Positions 25,319 through 34,343 of a stretch of DNA of 62,336 bases are shown here, in pieces; the first letter of the stretch is position 1; the number at the start of each line of letters is the position of its first letter. The notes below the pieces were generated by a model. The model was given only the letters and a program-made list of their open reading frames with translations, did not search any database and was not told where the DNA came from. The stretch is taken from positions 190,390 through 252,725 of the forward strand of contig DBDA01000021.1 of NCBI GenBank assembly GCA_002293375.1. The letters are read 5' to 3'. Position numbers and translations under genes: made by a program. This stretch comes from Odoribacter sp. UBA944 (GTDB lineage: Bacteria; Bacteroidota; Bacteroidia; Bacteroidales; Marinifilaceae).

Positions 25319-26353
25319 TCAATTTTTCAGAAAAGAGCGGTCAGACGACTCCCGGATGATCAGTTCGCTGTTCACCACCTCTTCCCGGATCCGGGCGTGT
25401 TTCGGATTGAGGAGTTGTTCAAACAGCAATTCCGCCGCTACTTCCCCGATCTTTTCCGGAAACTGATTCACCGTACTGACCGAAGGATGCATGTAGTGCG
25501 AACGCTTGGAGTTGGAAAAACCGAACACCGAAATATCCTCCGGAATTCGAAATCCCTTCTCCTTGATCGCTTCGATGGCGCCGATGGCCATATCGTCGTT
25601 GATCCCGAAGATGGCATCGGGCTTCTCCGGCATCTCCAGCAATTTCCGGGTCGCTTCAATGGCCGATCTGACGGAGAAGTCTTCTGTCCGGATGATGTAA
25701 TCGGTGCTGATATCCAATTTATTGGCGGTCATTGCTTTCAAATACCCTTTCATCCGGTTCTTTCCGATGGACATGTGTTCAGGGCCGGTCAGGAGGGCGA
25801 TCCTCTTTGCTCCGCCGTGGATCAGGTGCTGTACGATCTTACAGGCGGCATCCGCATCGTCCGCAATGACCTTGGAGACCTCCAGTTCTTTAGTCGTCCG
25901 GTCAAACAGCACCAGTGGGATCCCCTGCCGTTGGATATCCTTGATGTGTTCATGGGAAGTGGTTGCCTTGGAGATCGAAAGGATGATCCCATCTGCCCGA
26001 TTGGCCAAAAAGACCTCGATGTTCTTCTTCTCTTTCTCAAAACTTTCATTGGACGAAGCTACCAGGACATTGTATCCGTATTTGTCCGCTACCTCTTCCA
26101 CTTTCTTCACCACAGTAGCAAAAAAAGTATTGACAATTTCCGGAACGACAATGCCGATAGTGTGGCTTTTGTGTGTCTTCAATGCTACTGCTATGGGGTT
26201 GGGACGGTATCCCAACTCTTTCGCCAGATCCTGCACCGCTTTCCGGGTTTGCTGGCTGATCTCCGGATTGTCTTTCAAAGCCCTGGAGACAGTGGATACC
26301 GAAATCTGGAGCCTGGCGGCCAGATCCTTGATCGTAATGGCTTTTTGTGTCAT
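25319..26353 (-). CDS. LacI/GalR family transcriptional regulator
   Basis: A 344-residue repressor-type regulator. The N-terminal helix-turn-helix (about 6-27, TIKDLAARLQISVSTVSRAL) is followed by the hinge helix YRPNPIAVALKT and a periplasmic-binding-protein-like effector domain (about 62-335). The sugar or other effector is unknown, and no sugar-utilisation genes are adjacent. Instead it lies 33 bases downstream of a 7TM-HD phosphodiesterase gene and 44 bases upstream of a Gld-like ABC operon. The C-terminal SSDRSF tail is unremarkable. Its targets could be anywhere in the genome. Confidence 0.92.
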   Translation of the reverse strand: MTQKAITIKDLAARLQISVSTVSRALKDNPEISQQTRKAVQDLAKELGYRPNPIAVALKTHKSHTIGIVVPEIVNTFFATVVKKVEEVADKYGYNVLVASSNESFEKEKKNIEVFLANRADGIILSISKATTSHEHIKDIQRQGIPLVLFDRTTKELEVSKVIADDADAACKIVQHLIHGGAKRIALLTGPEHMSIGKNRMKGYLKAMTANKLDISTDYIIRTEDFSVRSAIEATRKLLEMPEKPDAIFGINDDMAIGAIEAIKEKGFRIPEDISVFGFSNSKRSHYMHPSVSTVNQFPEKIGEVAAELLFEQLLNPKHARIREEVVNSELIIRESSDRSFLKN

Positions 26354-26386
26354 ATCAGTAGATTTTGATTCGCTGTATGTTGCCTG

Positions 26387-28474
26387 TTACTCCGGGGAAT
26401 TTCCGGATCTCTCTTCCGGCTTTTCCGTCTGTTTCAGTTTCGGATAGACGATCCGGGAGTGGTATATGTTGGCCAGCATCTCCGTAAAGACCTGTTTGAC
26501 AGTTGCAATGTCCCGGAAGGTAATCTCGGCATTTTGATAGCGTCCTTCGTTTACCTGCCCGTCGATAATATCATTTACCAACTTGCTGATATTCTCCTCT
26601 GTTTTTTCTTTCAACGTCCGGGAAGCGGCCTCCACCGCATCGGCCATCATCAGCACAGAGGCCTCTTTACTTACGGGGTCCGGGCCGGTGTATGTAAAGA
26701 GGGATTCATCCACTTCTCTATCCGGGTATTTATTTTGGAACGAGTGGTAAAAATACTTGACTTTGCTCTTTCCGTGGTGGGTGCGGATAAAGTTGGTGAC
26801 CTCCTCCGGCAGGTTGTATTTTTTCGCCAACTCCACCCCTTTTGTCACATGCCCGATGATATGCTGGGCGCTTTCGTCAAAATCGAACCGATCGTGCGGG
26901 TTGATCCCTCCCGTCTGGTTTTCAATAAACAGAACAGGTTCGATCGACTTCCCGATATCGTGGTACAATGCACCCGTGCGGACCAGCAACGGGCTTCCGC
27001 CGATGCGGTAGATGGCCTCTTCCGCCAGATTGGCCACCATCAGGGAGTGCTGAAAAGTGCCGGGTGCCTTTTTGGTCAAGGCCCGCAATGCAGGATGGTT
27101 CGGATTGGAGAGCTCCATCAGCGTAATGTCCGAGGTAAATCCGAACAATTTTTCAAACAGGTAGATGACCGGATAAGCTAAGCTCAACAACAGGCAATTG
27201 ATCAACAGCCAGACAATTCCGAACAGGAATGTCAGCCCGATATCACCGTCCTGTATCAAGGTCATGGCCGTATAGACCGCCGCGTATGTCAGGAAGATGA
27301 AAAGGAGGGAGATAAACATCTGCCCTCTTCGCTGCATTTGGGCCAAACTGAAGATGGCCACAATACCTCCGGCGATCTGCATGAACAAATAGACGTAACT
27401 GTTCGGAGCGAAATAGGAGATGAGCAGGGAAGACCCCAACAACAGGTAGAGTGCGGAACGGCTTCCCAAGAGGGTGTTGACAATGATCACAAAAAACAGC
27501 ACCGGCAGGACCAGCATGTCGATGTTGTAATAGTAACCGGCGCTTCCCAACAGCACTGTTCCCAAGAAAGAGCCGTACAGAAAAATAAAATTTTTGTTGT
27601 CGTAAAAGATCCGTTTTTTCGAAAAATAAAAAAAGAGGGAAAACACCAGAAGGGAAGCCAGGATCAGGATGATCTGCCCACCGGTAAGCCTCAGGCTGTC
27701 CAGAGTAGATCCGGTGTTGTGCTGAAACTCTTTTCGCAGCGAGTTGAGCAGTTTGATCTTTTCAGGCGTTACCAACTCCCTCTGGGCGATGATCACCTCT
27801 CCGTTGTGTACCAACCCTTGGGTCGGATTGACATTTCGCAGTTCGTCGGCAAGCTGGAGTTTGGTCTTTGTATCGTCAAATTCCAGATTCGGGCGGAGAA
27901 AATGGTTCAGATCCAGATCTAAAAGTTGCTCTTTCCACTCCGCCGGCAGGTGAAGGCGGCCGATAAAGCTGGTGAGGGATTCGTATGCTTCTTTTAACGT
28001 ATAAACTTGACTGATACCCACATCTGCTCCGAAATTTTCGTGTACGATCTTCACCGTCCGGATGTTTCCGGCAGCATACTCTTCCGGCAGCTGAAGGATG
28101 CCGCGGTTATACAACCGCTCCAATTCAGTTTGGACAGCCTGCAGGGAGGCACTATGCTCCCCTTCCTCTAAGGGGCTCGAAGCAGAGACGAACAGGGCGA
28201 CCTGTTGTTCCTTGACCTGCTCGTTCCGGTTGAAAATGGGGGGATGTTCTTTCGTGATCTTTTCCCGTTCCTCCGCCAGTTCGTTGTCTGTTTTGTATAT
28301 GGGAAAATCAAAGGGCGCATAGAGCGTTTCGTACCGCCAGGGCATGCCTTTCACAAATTCATACTGGAAACTGCCTGTTTTGGGAAAGAGGTATACGATC
28401 AGGCAACAAATAACCAGTAGGGCGCCCACCCGGAAGGCGATGTTCAATCTTTTTTTCAGGTTTCTGACAGGCAT
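26387..28474 (-). CDS. 7TM-HD (PgpH-like) metal-dependent phosphodiesterase
   Basis: A 695-residue inner-membrane protein. One N-terminal segment (about 12-32) is followed by a large extracytoplasmic 7TMR-HD domain (to about 270), seven clustered hydrophobic segments (about 275-475), and a cytosolic HD domain with HSLMVANLAEEA, ALYHDIGK and THHGKSKVKYF. The HD residues are intact. The characterised relative PgpH of Listeria hydrolyses c-di-AMP, which makes c-di-AMP turnover the best guess. The start MPVRNLKKR at 28474 is preferred over an ATG 20 codons upstream. It is the first gene of the unit that continues into the LacI and ABC genes. Confidence 0.85.
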   Translation of the reverse strand: MPVRNLKKRLNIAFRVGALLVICCLIVYLFPKTGSFQYEFVKGMPWRYETLYAPFDFPIYKTDNELAEEREKITKEHPPIFNRNEQVKEQQVALFVSASSPLEEGEHSASLQAVQTELERLYNRGILQLPEEYAAGNIRTVKIVHENFGADVGISQVYTLKEAYESLTSFIGRLHLPAEWKEQLLDLDLNHFLRPNLEFDDTKTKLQLADELRNVNPTQGLVHNGEVIIAQRELVTPEKIKLLNSLRKEFQHNTGSTLDSLRLTGGQIILILASLLVFSLFFYFSKKRIFYDNKNFIFLYGSFLGTVLLGSAGYYYNIDMLVLPVLFFVIIVNTLLGSRSALYLLLGSSLLISYFAPNSYVYLFMQIAGGIVAIFSLAQMQRRGQMFISLLFIFLTYAAVYTAMTLIQDGDIGLTFLFGIVWLLINCLLLSLAYPVIYLFEKLFGFTSDITLMELSNPNHPALRALTKKAPGTFQHSLMVANLAEEAIYRIGGSPLLVRTGALYHDIGKSIEPVLFIENQTGGINPHDRFDFDESAQHIIGHVTKGVELAKKYNLPEEVTNFIRTHHGKSKVKYFYHSFQNKYPDREVDESLFTYTGPDPVSKEASVLMMADAVEAASRTLKEKTEENISKLVNDIIDGQVNEGRYQNAEITFRDIATVKQVFTEMLANIYHSRIVYPKLKQTEKPEERSGNSPE

Positions 28475-28532
28475 ACCTTTGCGTTTTTCCGATGGATTCC
28501 GTAACGAACCAATAAAAGTATAAATAAATTGC

Positions 28533-28560
28533 AAAAAAAGTTCCCGAAGGAACTTTTTTT
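28533..28560 (-). terminator. Terminator after fabD
   Basis: AGTTCC and GGAACT with flanking A and T runs form a 12-bp stem with loop CGAA. Strong in either direction; it follows the fabD stop by 40 bases on the minus strand. Confidence 0.85.
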
Positions 28561-28600
28561 ATCATTTTATCGAAATTATTCTCCGATGATCTCTCATATC

Positions 28601-29476
28601 TTACTGGATCCCATCCGTCTCCATCTCCCGGTCCACTTTTTTGATTAATCCTTGCAGCACCTTGCCCGGCCCGATCTCTAAGAAAGAGGTTGCTCCGTCC
28701 GCGATCATGTTCTTCATGATCTGCGTCCACCGGACAGAAGCGGTCAACTGAGCGATCAGGTTTTGCTGGATCTTTTCCGGATCCGTGTAGGGTTTCGCAT
28801 CCACATTCTGGTAGATCGGGCAAATCGGAACAGAAAAACGGGTTTGGTTGATAGCGGCAGCCAACTCCTGCCGGGCAGGCTCCATCAGCGGAGAGTGGAA
28901 AGCGCCGCCTACATTTAGGGGAAGCACCCGTTTGGCGCCGGCTTCCGTCAATTTCTGGCAAGCGATCTCGATCCCCTTGTTGCTTCCGGAGATGACGATC
29001 TGGCCCGGGCAATTGTAGTTGGCCGGAACCACCACTTCGTCGACGGAGCGGCAGATCTCTTCCACCTTTTCGTCTTCCAGGTTCAGTACGGCCGCCATTG
29101 TGGAGGGGTTGGCCTCACAGGCTTTCTGCATGGCCAAAGCGCGTGCGTGCACCAAACGCAGGCCATCCTCAAAAGAGAGCGCTTTGGCGGCCACAAGGGC
29201 GGAAAATTCTCCCAAAGAGTGCCCGGCCACCATGTCGGGAGTCTCTTTCAGGCTGTCCGCCAATATCACGGAGTGCAAAAAAATAGCCGGCTGGGTCACT
29301 TTCGTTTGCTTCAGATCTTCGTCGGTGCCGTCAAACATCAGGTCGGTGATCCGGAAACCCAGAATTTCGTTGGCTTTTTCAAACAACTCTTTTGCTTTGG
29401 GTGAGTTGTTGTATAACTCTTTCCCCATGCCGACAAACTGGGCTCCCTGTCCGGGAAAAACAAATGCTCGCTTCAT
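28601..29476 (-). CDS. fabD: Malonyl-CoA:ACP transacylase
   Basis: A 291-residue cytosolic enzyme that loads malonate onto acyl carrier protein for fatty acid synthesis. FPGQGAQFVGMG at 7-18, nucleophile Ser87 in GHSLGE, Arg112 in the VHARALAM segment and His194 in GGAFHSPLM give the full active site. Length is typical. It is preceded on the same strand by folE, with an 18-base gap, so the two are probably co-transcribed, and it is followed by a strong terminator. The usual fab neighbours (acpP, fabF, fabH) are not here. Confidence 0.95.
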   Translation of the reverse strand: MKRAFVFPGQGAQFVGMGKELYNNSPKAKELFEKANEILGFRITDLMFDGTDEDLKQTKVTQPAIFLHSVILADSLKETPDMVAGHSLGEFSALVAAKALSFEDGLRLVHARALAMQKACEANPSTMAAVLNLEDEKVEEICRSVDEVVVPANYNCPGQIVISGSNKGIEIACQKLTEAGAKRVLPLNVGGAFHSPLMEPARQELAAAINQTRFSVPICPIYQNVDAKPYTDPEKIQQNLIAQLTASVRWTQIMKNMIADGATSFLEIGPGKVLQGLIKKVDREMETDGIQ

Positions 29477-29494
29477 ACGGTAGTTTTTAAGTGA

Positions 29495-30121
29495 TTAATG
29501 CAATTTGGAGCTGATCAGCCGGATAAACTCTTCCCGGGTCGCCAACTTCTCGAACGCGCCGCTGAAATCGGAGGTCGTGGTGATCGAGTTCTGCTTCTGC
29601 ACGCCCCGGATGGACATGCAGAGGTGATGGGCTTCGATGACAACGGCCACCCCCAGCGGGTGCAAGGTGTTTTGGATGCAATTTTTGATCTGGTTGGTTA
29701 GGCGTTCCTGCACTTGCAACCGACGGGCGTAAGCCTCCACCACCCGGGCCAATTTGCTCAATCCGGTAACATGGCCATTCGGAATATACGCCACGTGAGC
29801 CCTTCCGTAAAACGTTAGCAAATGGTGCTCACAGAGCGAGTAAAGCTCGATGTCCTTGACAATGACCATCTGTTTGTAATCCTCCTTAAATACAGCCGAT
29901 CGCAGGATGTTCTCCGGGTCCTGGTGGTATCCCCGGGTCATAAACTGCATCGCCTTCGCTACCCGGAGCGGCGTCTTCTCCAACCCCTCGCGCTCCGGAT
30001 CTTCGCCCAGCAACCGCAGGATCTCCCGGTAGTGATATGCTAATTCTGTGGTATTCTCTTCGTTGAAATGCTCCCCTGCCGGGCAGAAATCTCCGTCGTA
30101 TGTCAATCTTTGGTCGCTCAT
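29495..30121 (-). CDS. folE: GTP cyclohydrolase I
   Basis: A 208-residue cytosolic enzyme that converts GTP to dihydroneopterin triphosphate, the entry to folate synthesis. Zinc ligands Cys97 and His100 (LCEHH) and Cys168 (AHHLCMSIRG) are visible, together with the substrate-binding LSKLARVVEAYARRLQVQER stretch. The start MSDQRLTYDG at 30121 is taken; an upstream ATG adds eight codons closer to the promoter. Folate from this pathway also feeds MetF and MetH. It is the first gene of the folE-fabD unit. Confidence 0.95.
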   Translation of the reverse strand: MSDQRLTYDGDFCPAGEHFNEENTTELAYHYREILRLLGEDPEREGLEKTPLRVAKAMQFMTRGYHQDPENILRSAVFKEDYKQMVIVKDIELYSLCEHHLLTFYGRAHVAYIPNGHVTGLSKLARVVEAYARRLQVQERLTNQIKNCIQNTLHPLGVAVVIEAHHLCMSIRGVQKQNSITTTSDFSGAFEKLATREEFIRLISSKLH

Positions 30122-30165
30122 TGTACGTGGTTCAACCGGAAACATCCGGAAAAATGTGTGTCGTG

Positions 30166-30173
30166 CAAATGTA
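30166..30173 (-). promoter_or_regulatory. -7 box upstream of folE
   Basis: TACATTTG on the minus strand, about 45 bases before the start codon. Confidence 0.45.
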
Positions 30174-30231
30174 CGGAATTATTTTGAACATGGATTAGCT
30201 TTCCGTCACCCTCGTTGACGAAAAAACAGCT

Positions 30232-31125
30232 TTACAACGACCGGATGCTGCTGCGGTACCTGGTGAGTTCATCTTCGCTGACGGTGTCGAGGATGTTTTG
30301 GATCTCGGCAACGAGCTTGGCGCGTTCGTTGGGCAAGTAGCCGACCAGCGGCACGGGGTTGGAGATGGTATTCGCTAGGATTGTTACAGGCGTGTCGGGC
30401 ATCAGGTTGAAAATGAGTGTTTTCAACTCTTCGAGCCTTTCACGCTCGGACGATTCTATGAACGTTCCGGTCGCAACTTCTGTGTATAAATCCGATTCCG
30501 GGAAGACCGTCAACGACACAATCGAGATGGCGAACGGTCGCAACCGGCTAAACACTTCCGCCGAAGCGAGCGCGTTGCGCTGTCCGTTCCCCACGCCCGC
30601 CAGCCCGTTCAAGTAGGTGAAGTTGTACTCGATCCCGGCCTCCTGAAGTTTCAGGCATTGCTCGACAATGTCGGCGGCGATGTAGCCCTTTCGCATAAAT
30701 TCGAGCGTGGCATTGTCACCCGATTCGATGCCTATCGCAATGCGGTCGTAACCCAGGCGGTGCAGGTCTTTCCACTCAGCCGGCGATTTTGCGGCGATAT
30801 CGGTGATACGGGAAAAACCGCCGATGTTCTTCACTTCGGGCAGGTAGTCGTGGATCGCAAGGGCGATATTTACCAGCTTGTTATAGCTGAGCACAAACGG
30901 ATTAGCTCCCGTTAGAAATACCCGTCGTGCATGAGGTTGATACTTCGCCGCGATCTTCAAATCATGTTCGATCTCGGCGACGGGTGAGACCCGGAAGCGT
31001 GTGCCGTGGTAGAGGCTGCAAAATTTGCAGTCATTGTGCGAGCAGCCCACGGTCGCCTGAAGCAACACCGAGTTCGCTTCGAACGGAGGTCGCCAGATCT
31101 GGCCGTCGAAATGTTGTTGTTCCAT
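30232..31125 (-). CDS. Radical SAM protein of unknown substrate
   Basis: A 297-residue cytosolic radical SAM enzyme. The cluster motif is CSHNDCKFC (Cys at about 28, 33 and 36), a CX4CX2C spacing rather than the usual CX3CX2C, followed by a TIM-barrel with RIAIGIESGDNATLEFMRKG near 138-157, the ESGD element that binds SAM in many members. No extra C-terminal cluster or B12 domain is present. The start MEQQHFDGQIW at 31125 fits the promoter better than one eight codons upstream. It diverges from an HxlR regulator, so expression is probably controlled by it. Resemblance is to the broad Elp3/MiaB-type group; the substrate is not recognisable. Confidence 0.8.
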   Translation of the reverse strand: MEQQHFDGQIWRPPFEANSVLLQATVGCSHNDCKFCSLYHGTRFRVSPVAEIEHDLKIAAKYQPHARRVFLTGANPFVLSYNKLVNIALAIHDYLPEVKNIGGFSRITDIAAKSPAEWKDLHRLGYDRIAIGIESGDNATLEFMRKGYIAADIVEQCLKLQEAGIEYNFTYLNGLAGVGNGQRNALASAEVFSRLRPFAISIVSLTVFPESDLYTEVATGTFIESSERERLEELKTLIFNLMPDTPVTILANTISNPVPLVGYLPNERAKLVAEIQNILDTVSEDELTRYRSSIRSL

Positions 31126-31133
31126 AATTTTAG

Positions 31134-31141
31134 TACTTTTG
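31134..31141 (+). promoter_or_regulatory. -7 box upstream of the HxlR gene
   Basis: TACTTTTG on the plus strand, about 100 bases before the hxlR-type start. It lies back-to-back with the divergent box at 31149. Confidence 0.4.
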
Positions 31142-31148
31142 TATGACA

Positions 31149-31156
31149 CAAAGATA
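31149..31156 (-). promoter_or_regulatory. -7 box upstream of the radical SAM gene
   Basis: TATCTTTG on the minus strand, about 24 bases before the ATG at 31125, with a T-rich -33 region. Confidence 0.5.
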
Positions 31157-31243
31157 GATAGTGACTTAGTATAAAAAAAGAACTAACATGTAGGTGAGAT
31201 GGTTACACAGAAGAAACCATTGCTGAAAATCAGATAGAAAAAG

Positions 31244-31612
31244 ATGAAAAAAGATTCAACTAATTTTCGGGAGGTGTGTCCAGCGTGCGGAATCATCGAT
31301 CGTTTCGGTGATAAGTGGTCGTTGCAGGTCTTGGTGCTACTCAATGAACGCGGTACGATGCGGTTCAACGAGCTCATGAAGGCCACGCCCGGCATCTCGC
31401 AAAAAATGCTCACCACGACCCTGCGCACGTTAGAGGCACACAAACTCCTGACACGCACGATGTACGCAGAGATCCCTCCGCGCGTGGAGTACAATCTCAC
31501 GTCGCTGGGTTGCAGCCTGATGAAGCCGCTCTACAGCCTGATCGACTGGACGTTAAAAAATGCCGCCGAGATAACGAATACCGTCAAAAACGATACGAAA
31601 AATGCCGACTGA
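31244..31612 (+). CDS. HxlR family transcriptional regulator
   Basis: A 122-residue winged-helix regulator of the HxlR family. The conserved N-terminal motif CPACGIIDRFGDKWSLQVL begins near residue 12, and GISQKMLTTTLRTLEAHKLL (about 50-69) is the recognition-helix region. The Cys12/Cys15 pair recalls family members that sense electrophiles or redox state. It is divergent from a radical SAM gene whose promoter overlaps its own, a typical arrangement for local control. The 60 bases after its stop, before the convergent fimbrial gene, hold nothing obvious. Confidence 0.92.
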   Translation: MKKDSTNFREVCPACGIIDRFGDKWSLQVLVLLNERGTMRFNELMKATPGISQKMLTTTLRTLEAHKLLTRTMYAEIPPRVEYNLTSLGCSLMKPLYSLIDWTLKNAAEITNTVKNDTKNAD

Positions 31613-31672
31613 CAACCCGTCGACCTCTTTTCCCGAAAATAACTGGGTTCACCTCATCGTGCCGGAACGGCT

Positions 31673-34318
31673 TTACGGTGCCGGCGGGAATGCAGCGTTG
31701 TACAGCACCTCGTTCCCGGGCAGGAACAGGTCGGCGAAGCCCGATCCGTATTGACCGCAATTGACAATATAGGCGATCAGGTTGGCCAGGAAACGGCTCT
31801 TGTCATCGCCTGCTCCCTTTCCTGCCGCCATGACCGAAGCTTCAACGTATCCCGGGCCGATAATATCGTCCTCGCCCAAAAAGACGACTCCGTTACCTGG
31901 ATCGATCAGCAGGAGCACAGCTCCGTTATCCGCATCGACAAGAACCGGTACGGCCGTTGTGGGCAACGAGCCCGGATCGACTCCACTGGGGTGGGTATTG
32001 TGGGCATAGCTGACATTTGCAAGGTTCACTGCGCCGAACGGCCCGTCCTGAGTCAGGTAACGGTAAACGGGAGTGGTCGCCATCGCGGACTTGATAGTAA
32101 CCGTGGTCGTTGCGTCGCCCGGTGCCAGGTAGCGCATGCCGAGCATCGAAAGCACTGACTCACGGCTCGAAGTGCCGGTAGCCCCTGCGAAGATTCCGTC
32201 GGCGCCGCTGTAAGGCACATCTAACAGATAGAAGAGGATGCGCTCGTTGCCATACTTCTGCCAGAAAGTATTCACAGCATCGTGCCGCACTTGTGAGAAT
32301 TTGCTTGCAGCGGATAAGTCGAAGTTCGTGTACAGGAAACGATAGGATGCATCTATATCCACCACCTCCGTATCAAATACGATCCAGGATGTGAGTCGGA
32401 ATGTTGGCATAGGCACGACGCCATTTGTCGGGCCGTAGAGTGCCGAGTTTTTCAGGTAAGAAGTAAAAGCTTCTATGCCTCTCCCATCCACCAGACTCTG
32501 AAGCATGTCATCGAACACATTGAGGGTCGGAAAATAGGTGGTCGGAAGCGGCAGCGGATCCTGCACGACAGTAAAGGTTTGCGACAACAAAGGCGAACCG
32601 TCAAGATAGACCGTGATCGTTGCCACAGGCGACTCATTGATTTTCGGATAGAAGAGCTGGTCGAAGCCCACGCGCAGGGTGGTCGTGCCGGCTTGCCCCG
32701 AGATTGTCGTTCCGACGGGTTGGCCGGTGGCAGGATCCAGTAAATAAGCCGGATGCGGGTCTGTCGAACTGCCCGAAACCCACCCTTGGGCGGTTATCGT
32801 GGCGCTCCAGGTCCTTGCTTCCGGAATGTGGACCTTATACTCGACGTAATGGCTATACTCGCCGGTCGTGCGGTCGGGTGTTCCCGTATTGGGCACAGTT
32901 TCCAACGTGCCGATTCGCTCAACGGATAATTGGGAGCTGCGCCTCACATAGATACGGATATTTATCAAGCCGCCCGCCGCAGTCAGGATCATATAATCAT
33001 CGGTCGGGTCGGTCGTTTTGGCTGTGACCCTCAGTGCCCATTTCCGTTGTCCGGGCGGAACACCGCCGACGTCTGTCAGATCGAAGTTCATATTGTCTGT
33101 AAATGACGCTTTTAAGCCCTCCGGGAAGGTACTTACCGGCCCCCTATTGTCAGGATCGCGTTCCGAAGTGACCGTGAAGGGGAGTTCGCTGGTGGTAATA
33201 TAGAGCAAGTCTTCATCTCCGACTTCGGTACCCAGCGTCAGTTCGGCCTTGCTCAGAATAATGTAGCGGTCTTTGCCGAAATAATATTCGGTATCCCCGT
33301 TGCCGCTCCACGGCAGGACGGTGGCTTCCAACGCTGTGGCGGGGGTATTGGCCGCATCCTCCGGAGTAGGCCAGCCGGGGCCGCTGACCGACAGGATCGT
33401 GAACTGGTACCAGAAATTACGCAGCGCCTGCCCCATGAGGTTAGCGATCGGGGCGCCGGGATCGGTGTCGAAGTCCATGCGGTAGTAGGTCTCGGTTTCG
33501 GAGCCATCGAACAAGCCGCCCACGACGATACACATTGCCTCGTCCCAAACGTCGTTTGCGACACTCTCAGTTATAAAATTATAGTAATAATTTTCTATAG
33601 GAGGCACCCGAATGATCGTAGCGGTTGTTTTTTCAGGTATCGACGCGATGCTGGCCATCGGGGTACCTCCGTCGCCGTTCTCATTCAGTATTGCGCCCAA
33701 ATCTGGGAAGTATTGAAACTCCTCAAAAGAACGGTAGATCCGGATGCTCAACATTTCAAAATTGTCGACTCCCGGCGCCATGTCTATCGTTATCTTGGCG
33801 ACTGATCGCAGCATCGGTATTCGAACGGTGCCCATACCCGTCGTAATGCCCGCCACCTCTTTGACCCCGGTCATAGGCATCCCCTGTAGGCTGCTCGTAG
33901 TGCCGATCAGCGCTTTGCGCACTTCGGCCTCGGGGGTATTCACGGCGATATCGCTCAACAATCCGTCCGGATAGTTGGCAATGGCCAGCAGTTTCACCGG
34001 TTCGTCCGTCACACGAAGCATGGCTTCGAAATCGGCTTCGGTATCGTCGTCCTGAGAGAAATTGCGGGACTCAGCCGTATATTGGTAAAGGAACTCACCC
34101 GTACCGTCTTCCTGCTGAAAAACCAACAGGGCGATCCGATTCACGGCGGCCTCTATGTCGGCAGCCCGTGTGACAACCGGCGTATGCCCGGGCATGCGTA
34201 TGTGGAAGTGTACATTTACATCACCCGACGCCGGCATGGATATTCCTGTCTCTCGGGTACAAGCCGTTGCAAGGCCGATCGCTGCAAGGAGCAGGCTTCT
34301 GTATATGGCAGGTTTCAT
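31673..34318 (-). CDS. Large fimbrillin-like lipoprotein, likely accessory/tip subunit
   Basis: An 881-residue secreted lipoprotein, last gene of the fimbrial operon. The signal peptide ends at ATAC (Cys20). Residues 30 to about 410 are paralogous to the upstream 497-residue protein: shared stretches include TRAA, EFLYQY, SIPMTG/GMPMTG, MGTVRI, CIVVGG, YYRMDF, RNFWYQFT and LPWSGNGDTEYYFG. The second half (about 420-881) is extra and contains beta-rich repeats and a region near 640-760 (VVDIDASYRFLYTNF). The start at 34318 avoids overlap with the upstream gene. Size and position resemble the large tip or accessory subunits of P. gingivalis-type fimbriae. The exact place in the fibre is inferred. 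Confidence 0.72.
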   Translation of the reverse strand: MKPAIYRSLLLAAIGLATACTRETGISMPASGDVNVHFHIRMPGHTPVVTRAADIEAAVNRIALLVFQQEDGTGEFLYQYTAESRNFSQDDDTEADFEAMLRVTDEPVKLLAIANYPDGLLSDIAVNTPEAEVRKALIGTTSSLQGMPMTGVKEVAGITTGMGTVRIPMLRSVAKITIDMAPGVDNFEMLSIRIYRSFEEFQYFPDLGAILNENGDGGTPMASIASIPEKTTATIIRVPPIENYYYNFITESVANDVWDEAMCIVVGGLFDGSETETYYRMDFDTDPGAPIANLMGQALRNFWYQFTILSVSGPGWPTPEDAANTPATALEATVLPWSGNGDTEYYFGKDRYIILSKAELTLGTEVGDEDLLYITTSELPFTVTSERDPDNRGPVSTFPEGLKASFTDNMNFDLTDVGGVPPGQRKWALRVTAKTTDPTDDYMILTAAGGLINIRIYVRRSSQLSVERIGTLETVPNTGTPDRTTGEYSHYVEYKVHIPEARTWSATITAQGWVSGSSTDPHPAYLLDPATGQPVGTTISGQAGTTTLRVGFDQLFYPKINESPVATITVYLDGSPLLSQTFTVVQDPLPLPTTYFPTLNVFDDMLQSLVDGRGIEAFTSYLKNSALYGPTNGVVPMPTFRLTSWIVFDTEVVDIDASYRFLYTNFDLSAASKFSQVRHDAVNTFWQKYGNERILFYLLDVPYSGADGIFAGATGTSSRESVLSMLGMRYLAPGDATTTVTIKSAMATTPVYRYLTQDGPFGAVNLANVSYAHNTHPSGVDPGSLPTTAVPVLVDADNGAVLLLIDPGNGVVFLGEDDIIGPGYVEASVMAAGKGAGDDKSRFLANLIAYIVNCGQYGSGFADLFLPGNEVLYNAAFPPAP

Positions 34319-34343
34319 AGCTTTGTATTGTTTGATACTATAT

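Noticed and set aside
30180..30231. Terminator after the radical SAM gene
   Set aside because: CGTCA/TGACG can pair, but the T run lies on the wrong side for minus-strand transcription.
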